This document shows positions 36,014 to 44,633 of a stretch of 64,000 nt of DNA, piece after piece. The position numbers and the translations under genes were made by a program. The notes below the pieces were generated by a model, which saw only the letters and a program-made list of their open reading frames with translations, made no database searches and was not told the DNA's origin. Within the stretch, counting starts at the first letter, position 1. Each line of letters starts with the position of its first letter. Origin of the DNA: Rhodopirellula baltica SH 1 (GTDB lineage: Bacteria > Planctomycetota > Planctomycetia > Pirellulales > Pirellulaceae); contig NC_005027.1 in assembly GCF_000196115.1 (NCBI RefSeq), positions 2,666,001 through 2,730,000 on the forward strand, in the 5' to 3' direction.

Positions 36014-38806
36014 TCAATCTGCGGAAGCACTCAGCGTGGTTGCATCTTGAACATCGATTGTGATGGGAAAGCTAGCCACACCGCCATCGTTCGCTGAAAT
36101 CAAAAACAACGATCGTTTTCCCAATGCCGCAACCGGATCAGCCGTGATGAACAACTCACGCTCATTTTCATCCGGCAGAACCAGCAAACCGCTTAACCCA
36201 ATGTTGTCGACATAGACACCATGGGACGCATTGTGGCCGCTGCCCTCACCGCCAAACCGGATCTCGCCGTTGTTAACGTTGCCTTTCGCATCCTTGCCGC
36301 GTCGCAGCACGATCCGAGCGGATACGGTTGTGCCACGCGGAATCACGAGCGTCCAATCTTCGTTTTCAGGAACGTTCCGATCGATCGGTTGGATCATCGG
36401 AATCACGCTCGGTGGTGTGCCAACGGTCAAACCCTTGATCGTTCCCGCATCTCGTTCAACGCGGCGATCCAAAATCTCCGCCGTCGCAGTGACACGCAAA
36501 TCCACTGGCTCGGCGGGCGGTTTCGTTCCGCTGGGAACAAAGATCGCACCTTCTGCGGAGTATTGGTTGGCTTCGACCACCACAGGAAAATTCGAGTGCC
36601 AGCCTGATGGCAAATCGTCCAGCTCAAACGTGATTGGCCCATCGAACCCGTCGATCCGCTGAACGTTCAAGTCAATCTTGCGACCGGCCCCCGGCGGAAG
36701 GCTAGCGTTCATCTTGCCAATCGATGCCGAATAGGATGGGGCCGCCGGTCGAATCCGCAGTCGATACAGAAAATCGTCCTCAAAGTGCCCGCGGGTATCG
36801 CCAACACAAACGGTAAAGTTCCCATCGCGTGGGGCAACGAAATCCAAGCGACTGGACTCACCCGCGACGCGGCTCGGATCATCGTCGTTTTCATAGAACA
36901 CATCGAACACGGGCAATCCGTTGGGCTCTGGTTCCTCTTCCAGCCCCAACTCTCGAACGACATAGGCGGGTTCACCCAGCGCATGAGTCGTGTGGGTCGT
37001 GCCGAAGTAGGTGTGTCGATTTCCGGCTCCGGGATACACGTCAAAGCCCGAGTCGGGACCGCGCGGGTGTCGCCATGTCCTGGTGACTTCGCCACTGGAA
37101 TAGAGGTATTGGTTCAGACCAATTTCTTGCCATCCAAACAATCGAAAGTCGTTGACTTGGCCGCTGTTCTTGCCGCGAAATGTGAAGTAGGTGTCTCGAA
37201 CCGCTTGCAGCCTAGTTCGAAGCAGCGGTTGGCCAGCCTCATCCAATAAGACGATCTTCGGATCAAGGTCCCCCGACGTCGCATCCGCTTCGATCATCCA
37301 CGTTTCGCCACGACGAGCGGAGAATCGATAGCAGTCTTGTTCGCCTCTCGTTGTCAGCGATCCAATGACTTCGCAACCACGCCGCACATCCGCAACACCA
37401 TCGGTGAAGTCGAGACTGGACTCGTCCAAAGAAACCAGCGGCCCCAAATCCAAGTAAACCGGTTCCAACGTTGTGCGCCGCGGCCCAGAGTCTCGCGGGA
37501 CGATCTCGGGGAGGACGCGTTTCACAACACGCCCATCCATCAAGCCGATGGTGACACTGGTCCCATCCTTCGACACGAACAGATCGCTGGGTGTTTCCCC
37601 CAAGGGCTCCATTGCCCCCACGACGGACCAATCATCGGTTCGAAGCACCTTTGCATTGCCCGCTTCACTGACGATCACCAAACCGCGACCATCGGGAGTC
37701 AGCGCCATCCCCGATATCGGAGACTCATCGACAAACCGGGTTTGCACAATCGGGTTGATCGCAGCCTCTGTCTTCGAAACCAACTTCCAAACTCTCAGAC
37801 GATTGTCGGCGCCACCTGCCAACATCCATCGTCCGTCCTTTGAGAACAACACGCGATTCACTTCGCCTTCCGGTTGGCTGAGAGTGTCCAGCCGCTGGCC
37901 CGTTGCCACCTCCCAAACCTTGACCGTTTCGTCAGCGCAAGCCGAGATGAGCAGCGTGCCATCGGGAGAAAACGCGAGACCAAAGATCGCGCCGTTGTGC
38001 CCGAGCAATTCCTGGACGACCTCGCCGGTGCTCGTGTCCCAAATCAAAATTTTCCGATCGTAGCCCGCCGTTGCAATTCGCTTTCCATCGGGCGAAAACT
38101 CGGCTGCGTACAAAACGTCACGATGCCCCACCAATTCCTTGAGCACGCTGCCATCAGCAACATGGAACAAGGTCGCTTGTCCGTATCCGCCGGTCAGCCC
38201 CGATGCAGCCAGCAATTGCGTGCTATCACCACTGAACTGCAACGAATTGACTTTGCCCCAGGGATTCGCGACCTCTTTCGATTCGCCGCTGGCGACGTTC
38301 ACCAAGGTGATTGCCCCAAACTTTGCAGTCGCCTGCCAGGCACCATCGTTGGACCGAGCAATCGCGGTGACCGGCAAATTCGCATCAGCAGAAGTAGCAA
38401 TCTTCGGTGTCTTCAGATCCCGACGAATCGGCATTTCGCCGTCCGGCCCCTGGGCACCTTGCTCGATCCAATCGGCCAAAATCGCGAGTTCTTCTTCGCT
38501 TGGTCCTTCCATGTCATCCGGTGGCATCACCGGTTCGAGCTTGCCCGACGCCATCAAAAACATTCGGCTGCTCGACACAACTCCCGGGGTGAGTGCCAAT
38601 CCTGAGTCCCCACCGCGGAGCAAGGCAGCGTGCGTGTCCATCGCCAATCCACCTTGCGCATCATCTTCGGCGTGACAACCGGTGCAATACGTTTGCAGAA
38701 TCGGTGCCACGTCTTCGACAAAGTCGACCGCATGAGCGTTCATCGAGGAACAGCAAACAGCCAACAACAAATAGATGCAGTGAGTTCTCATCGGGGATCG
38801 CTTCAA
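36014..38806 (-). CDS. WD40-repeat protein with N-terminal planctomycete cytochrome c domain
   Basis: 930 residues. After a signal peptide (CIYLLLAVCCSSMNAHA) comes a PSCyt-type domain with heme motif CTGCH in ILQTYCTGCHAEDDAQGG and the distal segment EPVMPPDDMEG. Residues about 140-430 form WD40 repeats (LKELVGHRDVLYAAEFSPDG, IATAGYDRKILIWD, ISACADETVKVWE). The rest resembles the C-terminal beta-rich pre-peptidase regions of planctomycete proteins. The start overlaps the previous stop by ATGA. It is third in the operon, and export and surface or periplasmic location are expected. Confidence 0.9.
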   Translation of the reverse strand: MKRSPMRTHCIYLLLAVCCSSMNAHAVDFVEDVAPILQTYCTGCHAEDDAQGGLAMDTHAALLRGGDSGLALTPGVVSSSRMFLMASGKLEPVMPPDDMEGPSEEELAILADWIEQGAQGPDGEMPIRRDLKTPKIATSADANLPVTAIARSNDGAWQATAKFGAITLVNVASGESKEVANPWGKVNSLQFSGDSTQLLAASGLTGGYGQATLFHVADGSVLKELVGHRDVLYAAEFSPDGKRIATAGYDRKILIWDTSTGEVVQELLGHNGAIFGLAFSPDGTLLISACADETVKVWEVATGQRLDTLSQPEGEVNRVLFSKDGRWMLAGGADNRLRVWKLVSKTEAAINPIVQTRFVDESPISGMALTPDGRGLVIVSEAGNAKVLRTDDWSVVGAMEPLGETPSDLFVSKDGTSVTIGLMDGRVVKRVLPEIVPRDSGPRRTTLEPVYLDLGPLVSLDESSLDFTDGVADVRRGCEVIGSLTTRGEQDCYRFSARRGETWMIEADATSGDLDPKIVLLDEAGQPLLRTRLQAVRDTYFTFRGKNSGQVNDFRLFGWQEIGLNQYLYSSGEVTRTWRHPRGPDSGFDVYPGAGNRHTYFGTTHTTHALGEPAYVVRELGLEEEPEPNGLPVFDVFYENDDDPSRVAGESSRLDFVAPRDGNFTVCVGDTRGHFEDDFLYRLRIRPAAPSYSASIGKMNASLPPGAGRKIDLNVQRIDGFDGPITFELDDLPSGWHSNFPVVVEANQYSAEGAIFVPSGTKPPAEPVDLRVTATAEILDRRVERDAGTIKGLTVGTPPSVIPMIQPIDRNVPENEDWTLVIPRGTTVSARIVLRRGKDAKGNVNNGEIRFGGEGSGHNASHGVYVDNIGLSGLLVLPDENERELFITADPVAALGKRSLFLISANDGGVASFPITIDVQDATTLSASAD

Positions 38807-41307
38807 TGGTTGTAGGTGAACTCGACGCTCGTCAAAACGCTCCAGGCGACGTCTCGCATCGCGGTGGCTTGGTCATCTTCGTATTCATCCATCACCGCCC
38901 CCAGTGATTGACGTTCCGCCGCCGTTGGGACTCGAGACAACGCCCTTTGAAACAAGGTGTCGAGATACTCGTCACGATCCCACTTTTCCGCTGCCGCGAG
39001 GCTCGGCAAACTGGCCGGATCATTCAGTTTGGGATTCAGTGTTTCACCATTGGACAGATGAAGAACCTGAACCATTGATGGTTCCGCGTCACGCTCGCAT
39101 TCACAAACAATCTCGCGAGGATTGCGACCGAAGGTTTTTAGGAAATACGAATCCACCGCGGAATCGTAGAGCTCAATCGCCCGTGTTCCAGCCTTGTAGA
39201 AATCCGTCTTCTGCTTGTCGGCTCCCGCAAAAGCGATCTCGGTGAACGAGGTCGATGTGCCTAGGACTTGATCCATCGAATCGAGCAACACCTCCGCCAT
39301 CAACCGCCGAGGTGCGTAGTGGCTCAGATACTTTGGATCTTCGCGATTTCCCTCGACCGTCAAACTGCTCCGCTGATAAGTCTCGCTCTGCAAGATCGTC
39401 CGCATCAACGTCTTCAGATCGAAACCAGAATCACTCAAGTGCTTGGACGCCGCGTTGAGCAGGTCTTCGTTGCTAGCAGGATTGCTGAGCCTTAAATCAT
39501 CGACTTGTTCGACAAGCCCTCGCCCAAAAAAGTTCGCCCAGATGCGATTGGTGATTGATCTCGCAAAATAGGGATTGGCTGGATCAGTCAACCATTCCGC
39601 CAAGACTTCGCGTCGATCGCGTGGGTCGTCAAAGGCCATCGGTTCGGAATCGAGCGGAGCGGGCGGCTGGGCTTTTCCAAGATTGGGTTGCACCAGTTCA
39701 CCGGACGTCGAAACATACAATTGTCGCACGCCATCGCCGTTTCGCGAATCTCCGCCCCATCCCTTCGCCCGGACTCGCGAAAACAGGTTCGCCATGGCGT
39801 AGTATTGATCGTTCGTCCATTTCTCGAGTGGATGGTTGTGACACTTCGCACACCCAATCGACAATCCCAAAAAGGACTGGCACGCGCTTTCGGTCATATC
39901 CTCCGGCGTTTGATTGACCGCGAAAAAGTTCGTGGCACCGTTGGTGGCACTGCTGCCGGTGGACGTCAGTATTTCGCGAACCAAAACGTCCCACGGTTTA
40001 TTCGTGCGGACACTGTCGTGGAGCCAATCGTAATACGACTTGACCGCCACCGGACGAAGCTTGTTCCCGTTGATGACCAGCAGATCCGACCATTTGTAAG
40101 ACCAATAATCGGTGAAGGATTCCGCCGCCAACAATTGGTCAATCAACGCATCACGGCGTTGGTGTTCGGGTGCAGAGAAATACTGCTCACGTTCCGACTG
40201 GGTTGGCAATCGCCCGATCGTGTCCAAGGTGGCACGACGAAGAAATGTCTCGTCATCGCAAGGTTCAGACGGCGGCAACTGAAGCGTTTGAAGCTGCTGC
40301 AGGTTCAGATCATCGATGAAATTGCGACGCGGCGCTGACGCGTAAACTTCCGCGGCAAACTCATTCGGATATGGCACCGTCATTCTCGCCAGAGCGACTT
40401 TGCTGGCATACCAAACCAGCACCGCTGCTTCGCCGCTTCCATTGATCTGCACTCGGCCGGATTCATCCACACCCGCCACCGCTTCATCGGTGGCCGTGAA
40501 TTGCGACCAATGAGTCACATCCCGCGAGGTGCCATCGTCGTAGTGAGCCGTCACGAGGACCTGGGAGTGGTCACCTGGATGCAGTTTGGCGTTCTCCGGA
40601 GTCACCGTGATCTTTTCAATCAAAGCATCGTCTTCGGAAGGAGCCTCCGCACCATTGGCAATCCACTGGGCCAAGATCTCATAGTCTCGCGAATTCGTAT
40701 CCAGACGCAGGCCGCCTTTGTGTGGCAGGGCTCCCGTTGGTTTGGCAAGCAGCAAACTGCGGCCAGGATCGGCCATTTCAATTCGGCGCCCGCGGGCTTG
40801 CCGAGTGATGGAATGAAAATCCGCGTCGCTGTCGTACCCACGAAGTGACAGCACGAACCCGCCCTTGCCGGCCAACGCACCATGGCACGCACCCATGTTG
40901 CATCCCTGCTTTGCCAACACGCTTTGCACGTCGTTTCGAAAGCTCCATTGATGAGGCGTTTTCGTGCCACCGACCGTCACTTCCTTCGCGGTGGTCCTTC
41001 CGTCGGTCGTGGTGGCCGTCACCGTCGCGGTCCCACCGGAAACCGCGTGCAAGGTTTGACCGACGACTTTGACGATGCTCGGGTCAGACGACTCGATGGC
41101 GACTTCGTCAATCGTTGCACCGGCAATTCCGTCTTGCCAAGTGGCAACTGATAATCGTTGCAAGTCACCTGCATGTGAGAGCTCAAGTTGCTCTGGCAAC
41201 AAAACCACCGACTCATGCGAGTCTGCATTCGCGATTGAGTTGGTGAATAGCGTTGCGGCCAACATCCCCAACGTGCAAAAGACGGTCAGATGGAATGAAC
41301 TTTTCAC
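38803..41307 (-). CDS. BIG2 / PSCyt1 / DUF1549-DUF1553 protein
   Basis: 834 residues with a signal peptide (FCTLGMLAATLFTNSIANA). Order: BIG2-like domain (about 35-115), a cytochrome-like domain with CNMGACH (CX4CH rather than CXXCH) and KPTGALPHKGG, DUF1549 (about 320-520; DDETFLRRATLDTIGRLP and LGLSIGCAKCHNHPLEKW), and DUF1553 (about 560-800; RREVLAEWLTDPANPYFARS). The family is planctomycete-typical and has no settled function. It overlaps its neighbours by 4 bases on each side (41304-41307, 38803-38806), a tightly coupled operon. Confidence 0.92.
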   Translation of the reverse strand: MKSSFHLTVFCTLGMLAATLFTNSIANADSHESVVLLPEQLELSHAGDLQRLSVATWQDGIAGATIDEVAIESSDPSIVKVVGQTLHAVSGGTATVTATTTDGRTTAKEVTVGGTKTPHQWSFRNDVQSVLAKQGCNMGACHGALAGKGGFVLSLRGYDSDADFHSITRQARGRRIEMADPGRSLLLAKPTGALPHKGGLRLDTNSRDYEILAQWIANGAEAPSEDDALIEKITVTPENAKLHPGDHSQVLVTAHYDDGTSRDVTHWSQFTATDEAVAGVDESGRVQINGSGEAAVLVWYASKVALARMTVPYPNEFAAEVYASAPRRNFIDDLNLQQLQTLQLPPSEPCDDETFLRRATLDTIGRLPTQSEREQYFSAPEHQRRDALIDQLLAAESFTDYWSYKWSDLLVINGNKLRPVAVKSYYDWLHDSVRTNKPWDVLVREILTSTGSSATNGATNFFAVNQTPEDMTESACQSFLGLSIGCAKCHNHPLEKWTNDQYYAMANLFSRVRAKGWGGDSRNGDGVRQLYVSTSGELVQPNLGKAQPPAPLDSEPMAFDDPRDRREVLAEWLTDPANPYFARSITNRIWANFFGRGLVEQVDDLRLSNPASNEDLLNAASKHLSDSGFDLKTLMRTILQSETYQRSSLTVEGNREDPKYLSHYAPRRLMAEVLLDSMDQVLGTSTSFTEIAFAGADKQKTDFYKAGTRAIELYDSAVDSYFLKTFGRNPREIVCECERDAEPSMVQVLHLSNGETLNPKLNDPASLPSLAAAEKWDRDEYLDTLFQRALSRVPTAAERQSLGAVMDEYEDDQATAMRDVAWSVLTSVEFTYNH

Positions 41308-42680
41308 GCGAACAGCTCCTTGATCTCTCGAACGCCGAAGTCAACCAGCGGGAACGGACGCCCGCCGGGACCGGGCAATTCCGCGTGCAGATCCAGATCC
41401 ATTGCTTTGAAGATCGTTGCGATGATCTCGCCGGGGTTGGTCGGGCGATCCGCGGGAACGCCGCCGACCGGGTCCGACTTCCCAACCGCTCTTCCTCCGA
41501 CCACGCCGCCACCCGCGAACGTGCATGAGAAACACTGTGGCCAGTGATCTCGTCCTCCCGCCGGATTGACTTTGGGGGTGCGTCCAAACTCGGCCAGCCC
41601 ACAAACCATGGTGTCGTCGAGCAAACCGCGATCGTGCAGATCAGTGATCAATGCCGAGTAGGCTTGGTCATACATGGGAGCCACAATGTTTTTCATGCCT
41701 TCAATGGTCGTGAACGGTTTGCTGCCATGGATGTCCCAAGTGACTTCATTGAAGACCGTCAAAAAAGTGTTGATGGTGACGAACCGCACGCCGGCTTCAA
41801 TCAGACGGCGAGCTAGCAAGCAGCATTGACCGAAGCGGTTCATGCCATAACGTTCACGGACCGAAGTCGGTTCCTTGGAAAGATCGAATGCCATGCGAGC
41901 TTCGGGGCTGTTCATCATCCGATAAGCAGCTTCAAAGTTGGCGTCGAACAGCTTCGCCGACTCGGTGGATTCGAACCGAGCCATGTGGCTTTCGATCGAA
42001 TCACGCATCCGCCGCCGTCGATCAATGCGAACATCCGGTAGCGACGATGGAGGCAGCAGGTCAGGGACTTTGAAGTTTGGCTGGCTCGGATCCGCCATCA
42101 ACGCAAATGGATCGTAAGCTTTCCCAAGAAAGCCACCAGCTTGTCCGTTGGGCAGATTCCCACCGCCCCGTCCCATTGTTTGCGGCAAAACAACATGGGC
42201 GGGCAAGTCCGTGCGGCGTCCCTGAAGGTATTCAACAACCGCACCGGCATGCGGGTAGTTCACGCCGCCCGTGAACTGACGCCCCGTCTGCAGCATTTGC
42301 CATCCCGCATCGTGAACGGCGGCGGCCGTGTGATAACACGAACGAACAATGGAAAACATGTCCGCGATCTCCGCGTGTTTTGGCAGGATCTCCGTCAGCT
42401 CAAAATCGCCGCGAGTCGCAATGGTTTTAAACGGCCCGCGAACCTCCACCGGTGCGTTCGGCTTCGGGTCGAAAGTGTCCATCTGACTGGGAGCCCCCAG
42501 ATTGAAAATCATGATGCATGATTTTCGATCGGTGTTCTTTCCTGCGGCACCGGCGGCTTCGGCAGCCAACAGTTGCGGTAACCCAAAGCCAAGCATTCCG
42601 AGGGTTCCGACCTGCAAAAAATCGCGACGGGTCGTCCCGTTGCATGTGTGAGTCTTGGCACGGGATGTCAGATTCAACAT
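41304..42680 (-). CDS. DUF1501 protein, Tat-exported
   Basis: About 458 residues from the ATG at 42680. The leader has a twin-arginine motif, TTRRDFLQVGTLGMLGFGL, so export in folded form through Tat is expected. Core segments are SCIMIFNLGAPSQMDTFDPK, RSCYHTAAAVHDAGWQML, and VCGLAEFGRTPKVNPAGGRD near the end, the last with the conserved Glu-Phe-Gly-Arg-Thr-Pro of the family. DUF1501 proteins have an alkaline-phosphatase/sulfatase-like fold. First gene of the operon; the following gene starts in an ATGA overlap. Confidence 0.93.
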   Translation of the reverse strand: MLNLTSRAKTHTCNGTTRRDFLQVGTLGMLGFGLPQLLAAEAAGAAGKNTDRKSCIMIFNLGAPSQMDTFDPKPNAPVEVRGPFKTIATRGDFELTEILPKHAEIADMFSIVRSCYHTAAAVHDAGWQMLQTGRQFTGGVNYPHAGAVVEYLQGRRTDLPAHVVLPQTMGRGGGNLPNGQAGGFLGKAYDPFALMADPSQPNFKVPDLLPPSSLPDVRIDRRRRMRDSIESHMARFESTESAKLFDANFEAAYRMMNSPEARMAFDLSKEPTSVRERYGMNRFGQCCLLARRLIEAGVRFVTINTFLTVFNEVTWDIHGSKPFTTIEGMKNIVAPMYDQAYSALITDLHDRGLLDDTMVCGLAEFGRTPKVNPAGGRDHWPQCFSCTFAGGGVVGGRAVGKSDPVGGVPADRPTNPGEIIATIFKAMDLDLHAELPGPGGRPFPLVDFGVREIKELFA

Positions 42681-42913
42681 GGCTGCGGTTCCAGGGGCTG
42701 GATCGAGAGCCGATGATCGGTTGTGGGGACGATCAGTGGGCGGATCAGATGGGCGGGAATCGTCCTTCGACGATCTTGACCATTGTAGCTGAACACGCCA
42801 CGTCATTTGGGTTGCGATTCGTGCGTCCTCGTTCCGCTTTCGGATGAGATATCATTTCCGATAGCACCACAGTGGTCCTATCCGTGTTTCTCATGATTTC
42901 CCCTCGAGTAAAA

Positions 42914-44458
42914 ATGTTCGTTCGTACCACCGATGTTGGTCTTCGTCCGCTGCGTTGGCTGCCTGCCGTGATGCTCGCCGCGATTGGAATCGTCGGGGCT
43001 AGCTTGAGCGACGCTTCCGCTCAAACCGCGTTGGGTGAAAAAGTTTTGTTTGGGGAGAGTCCACTCACTGACATCCAAATCACTTCGCAGGATGCGAAGA
43101 TCGAACCAGTCCCCAACGCTTTGATGAAAGTCACGGTTCCGCCCAGCAATGGCTATCCCAATGTGCAGTGGAATGTCACCGGAACGCCGCTCCGCTTGGA
43201 CGCGTTTGATGCCCTGGAGACCGAAGTTTTCAACCCCGGCAACCAATCGGTCAAAGTCGTGCTGACGGCACGCAACCCTGGATCGAGCGGTCGCGATGGC
43301 AGCAGCGCGGCTGCGGCAACGGTACCACCCAATTCATCTGGAGTCATCCGTGTCGCGTTTGGGACTTGGCATGGACAAACCGACGTTCCCTTTGACGCAG
43401 CCCGAATCCAATCGGTGGCTGTCATCATCGAGAAACCAACCGATCAAAGCTCGATCACGATCCAAAGCATCCGAGCGGTCAGCGAATCTCGTTTGCTGGA
43501 ACAACTGAAGACCACCGCGTTCTTTCAAAACCAAACGCCGTTCTTCGGCCGAGGCGTGAACATCGGCAACGCGTTGGAGGCTCCTCGCGAAGGCGATTGG
43601 GGCCCGCGACTGGAAGCAAAACACTTGGACCTGATCCAACAAGCCGGTTTTGATTCGGTTCGAGTGCCAGTTCGCTGGTCGACACATGCCAGCAACACCG
43701 CCCCTTACACGATCAGCTCCACCTTCATGAAGCGGGTTCGTTGGGTGGTCGACGAAGCGTTACGCCGCGATCTCAAAGTGATGATCAACATCCATCATTA
43801 CGAGGGCTTGTACGCCAATCCGGAACAGCATCACGATCGGTTCCTCGAACTGTGGCGTCAGATCGCGAACGAATTCGAGGATGCTCCGCCGGAACTGGTA
43901 TTCGAAGTTTTGAATGAACCACACGAAAATCTCGACGCCGGCAAATGGAATCGCCTGTTGGCGGACGCTCTCCCAATCATTCGCGAAAAACATCCCACTC
44001 GAACGATCGTGGTTGGACCAGCGAACTTCAATTCCATCGACGCGTTGCAGTTTCTCAAACTCCCAAAAGATCGTCAAAACTTGGTCGCAACGTTCCACTA
44101 CTACTCGCCGTTTCAGTTCACTCACCAAGACGCGGGATGGTTGGGTGACGAATCCAAACAATGGAAAGGCACCACCTGGACTGGAACGCCCGAACAGCAA
44201 AAGGCCGTCCGCAACGATCTTGATCGAGCTCTCCGCTGGAGCGTTGAAAACGAGGTCCCCATCTACCTCGGTGAGTTTGGTGCCTACCAAGCCGCCGACA
44301 TGGAATCACGAATTCAGTGGACGCGTTTTGTCGCCGACGAAGCGATCGAGCGAAGAATCGGAATCGCCTACTGGGAGTTCTACTCAGGGTTTGGAATCTA
44401 CGATCCGAAACAACAACAATGGCACGAAGGCCTACGCGACGCGATCCTCGGAAAGTAG
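42914..44458 (+). CDS. Exported GH5 glycoside hydrolase with N-terminal beta domain
   Basis: About 514 residues from the ATG at 42914; GTG at 42872 and ATG at 42893 are alternatives. Signal peptide WLPAVMLAAIGIVGASLSDA, then a carbohydrate-binding-like domain (about 40-195). The GH5 barrel begins FFGRGVNIGNALEAPREGDW, has RVPVRWS, the acid Glu335 in FEVLNEPHENL, HYYSPFQFTHQ, and the nucleophile Glu454 in IYLGEFGAY. It resembles endo-beta-1,4-glucanases or mannanases; substrate is not known. It is divergent from the DUF1501 operon. Confidence 0.92.
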   Translation: MFVRTTDVGLRPLRWLPAVMLAAIGIVGASLSDASAQTALGEKVLFGESPLTDIQITSQDAKIEPVPNALMKVTVPPSNGYPNVQWNVTGTPLRLDAFDALETEVFNPGNQSVKVVLTARNPGSSGRDGSSAAAATVPPNSSGVIRVAFGTWHGQTDVPFDAARIQSVAVIIEKPTDQSSITIQSIRAVSESRLLEQLKTTAFFQNQTPFFGRGVNIGNALEAPREGDWGPRLEAKHLDLIQQAGFDSVRVPVRWSTHASNTAPYTISSTFMKRVRWVVDEALRRDLKVMINIHHYEGLYANPEQHHDRFLELWRQIANEFEDAPPELVFEVLNEPHENLDAGKWNRLLADALPIIREKHPTRTIVVGPANFNSIDALQFLKLPKDRQNLVATFHYYSPFQFTHQDAGWLGDESKQWKGTTWTGTPEQQKAVRNDLDRALRWSVENEVPIYLGEFGAYQAADMESRIQWTRFVADEAIERRIGIAYWEFYSGFGIYDPKQQQWHEGLRDAILGK

Positions 44459-44514
44459 TTCCAAGCGTTCGCCTCAGGGATTGTGTTCTAGAAATCCGAA
44501 GAGCAACGCGTTTT

Positions 44515-44630
44515 CATCTCGACGGGCTTGGGAGCCCACCGTACGCGGACGCAAACCGGGGAGCATTCGGCAGTCATCTTCGCCCCGGATGGGGCCGACT
44601 TTCTTAGCTCGGGGTGGAAGCCCCGAGACC
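44515..44630. repeat. Palindromic repeats in a convergent gap
   Basis: Two hairpins lie in this 175-base gap: GGGCT (44524-44528) with AGCCC (44533-44537), and CTCGGGG (44608-44614) with CCCCGAG (44621-44627). No T-run follows on either strand, so they look like REP-like repeats more than terminators. The rest of the gap shows nothing else. Confidence 0.5.
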
Positions 44631-44633
44631 GAT

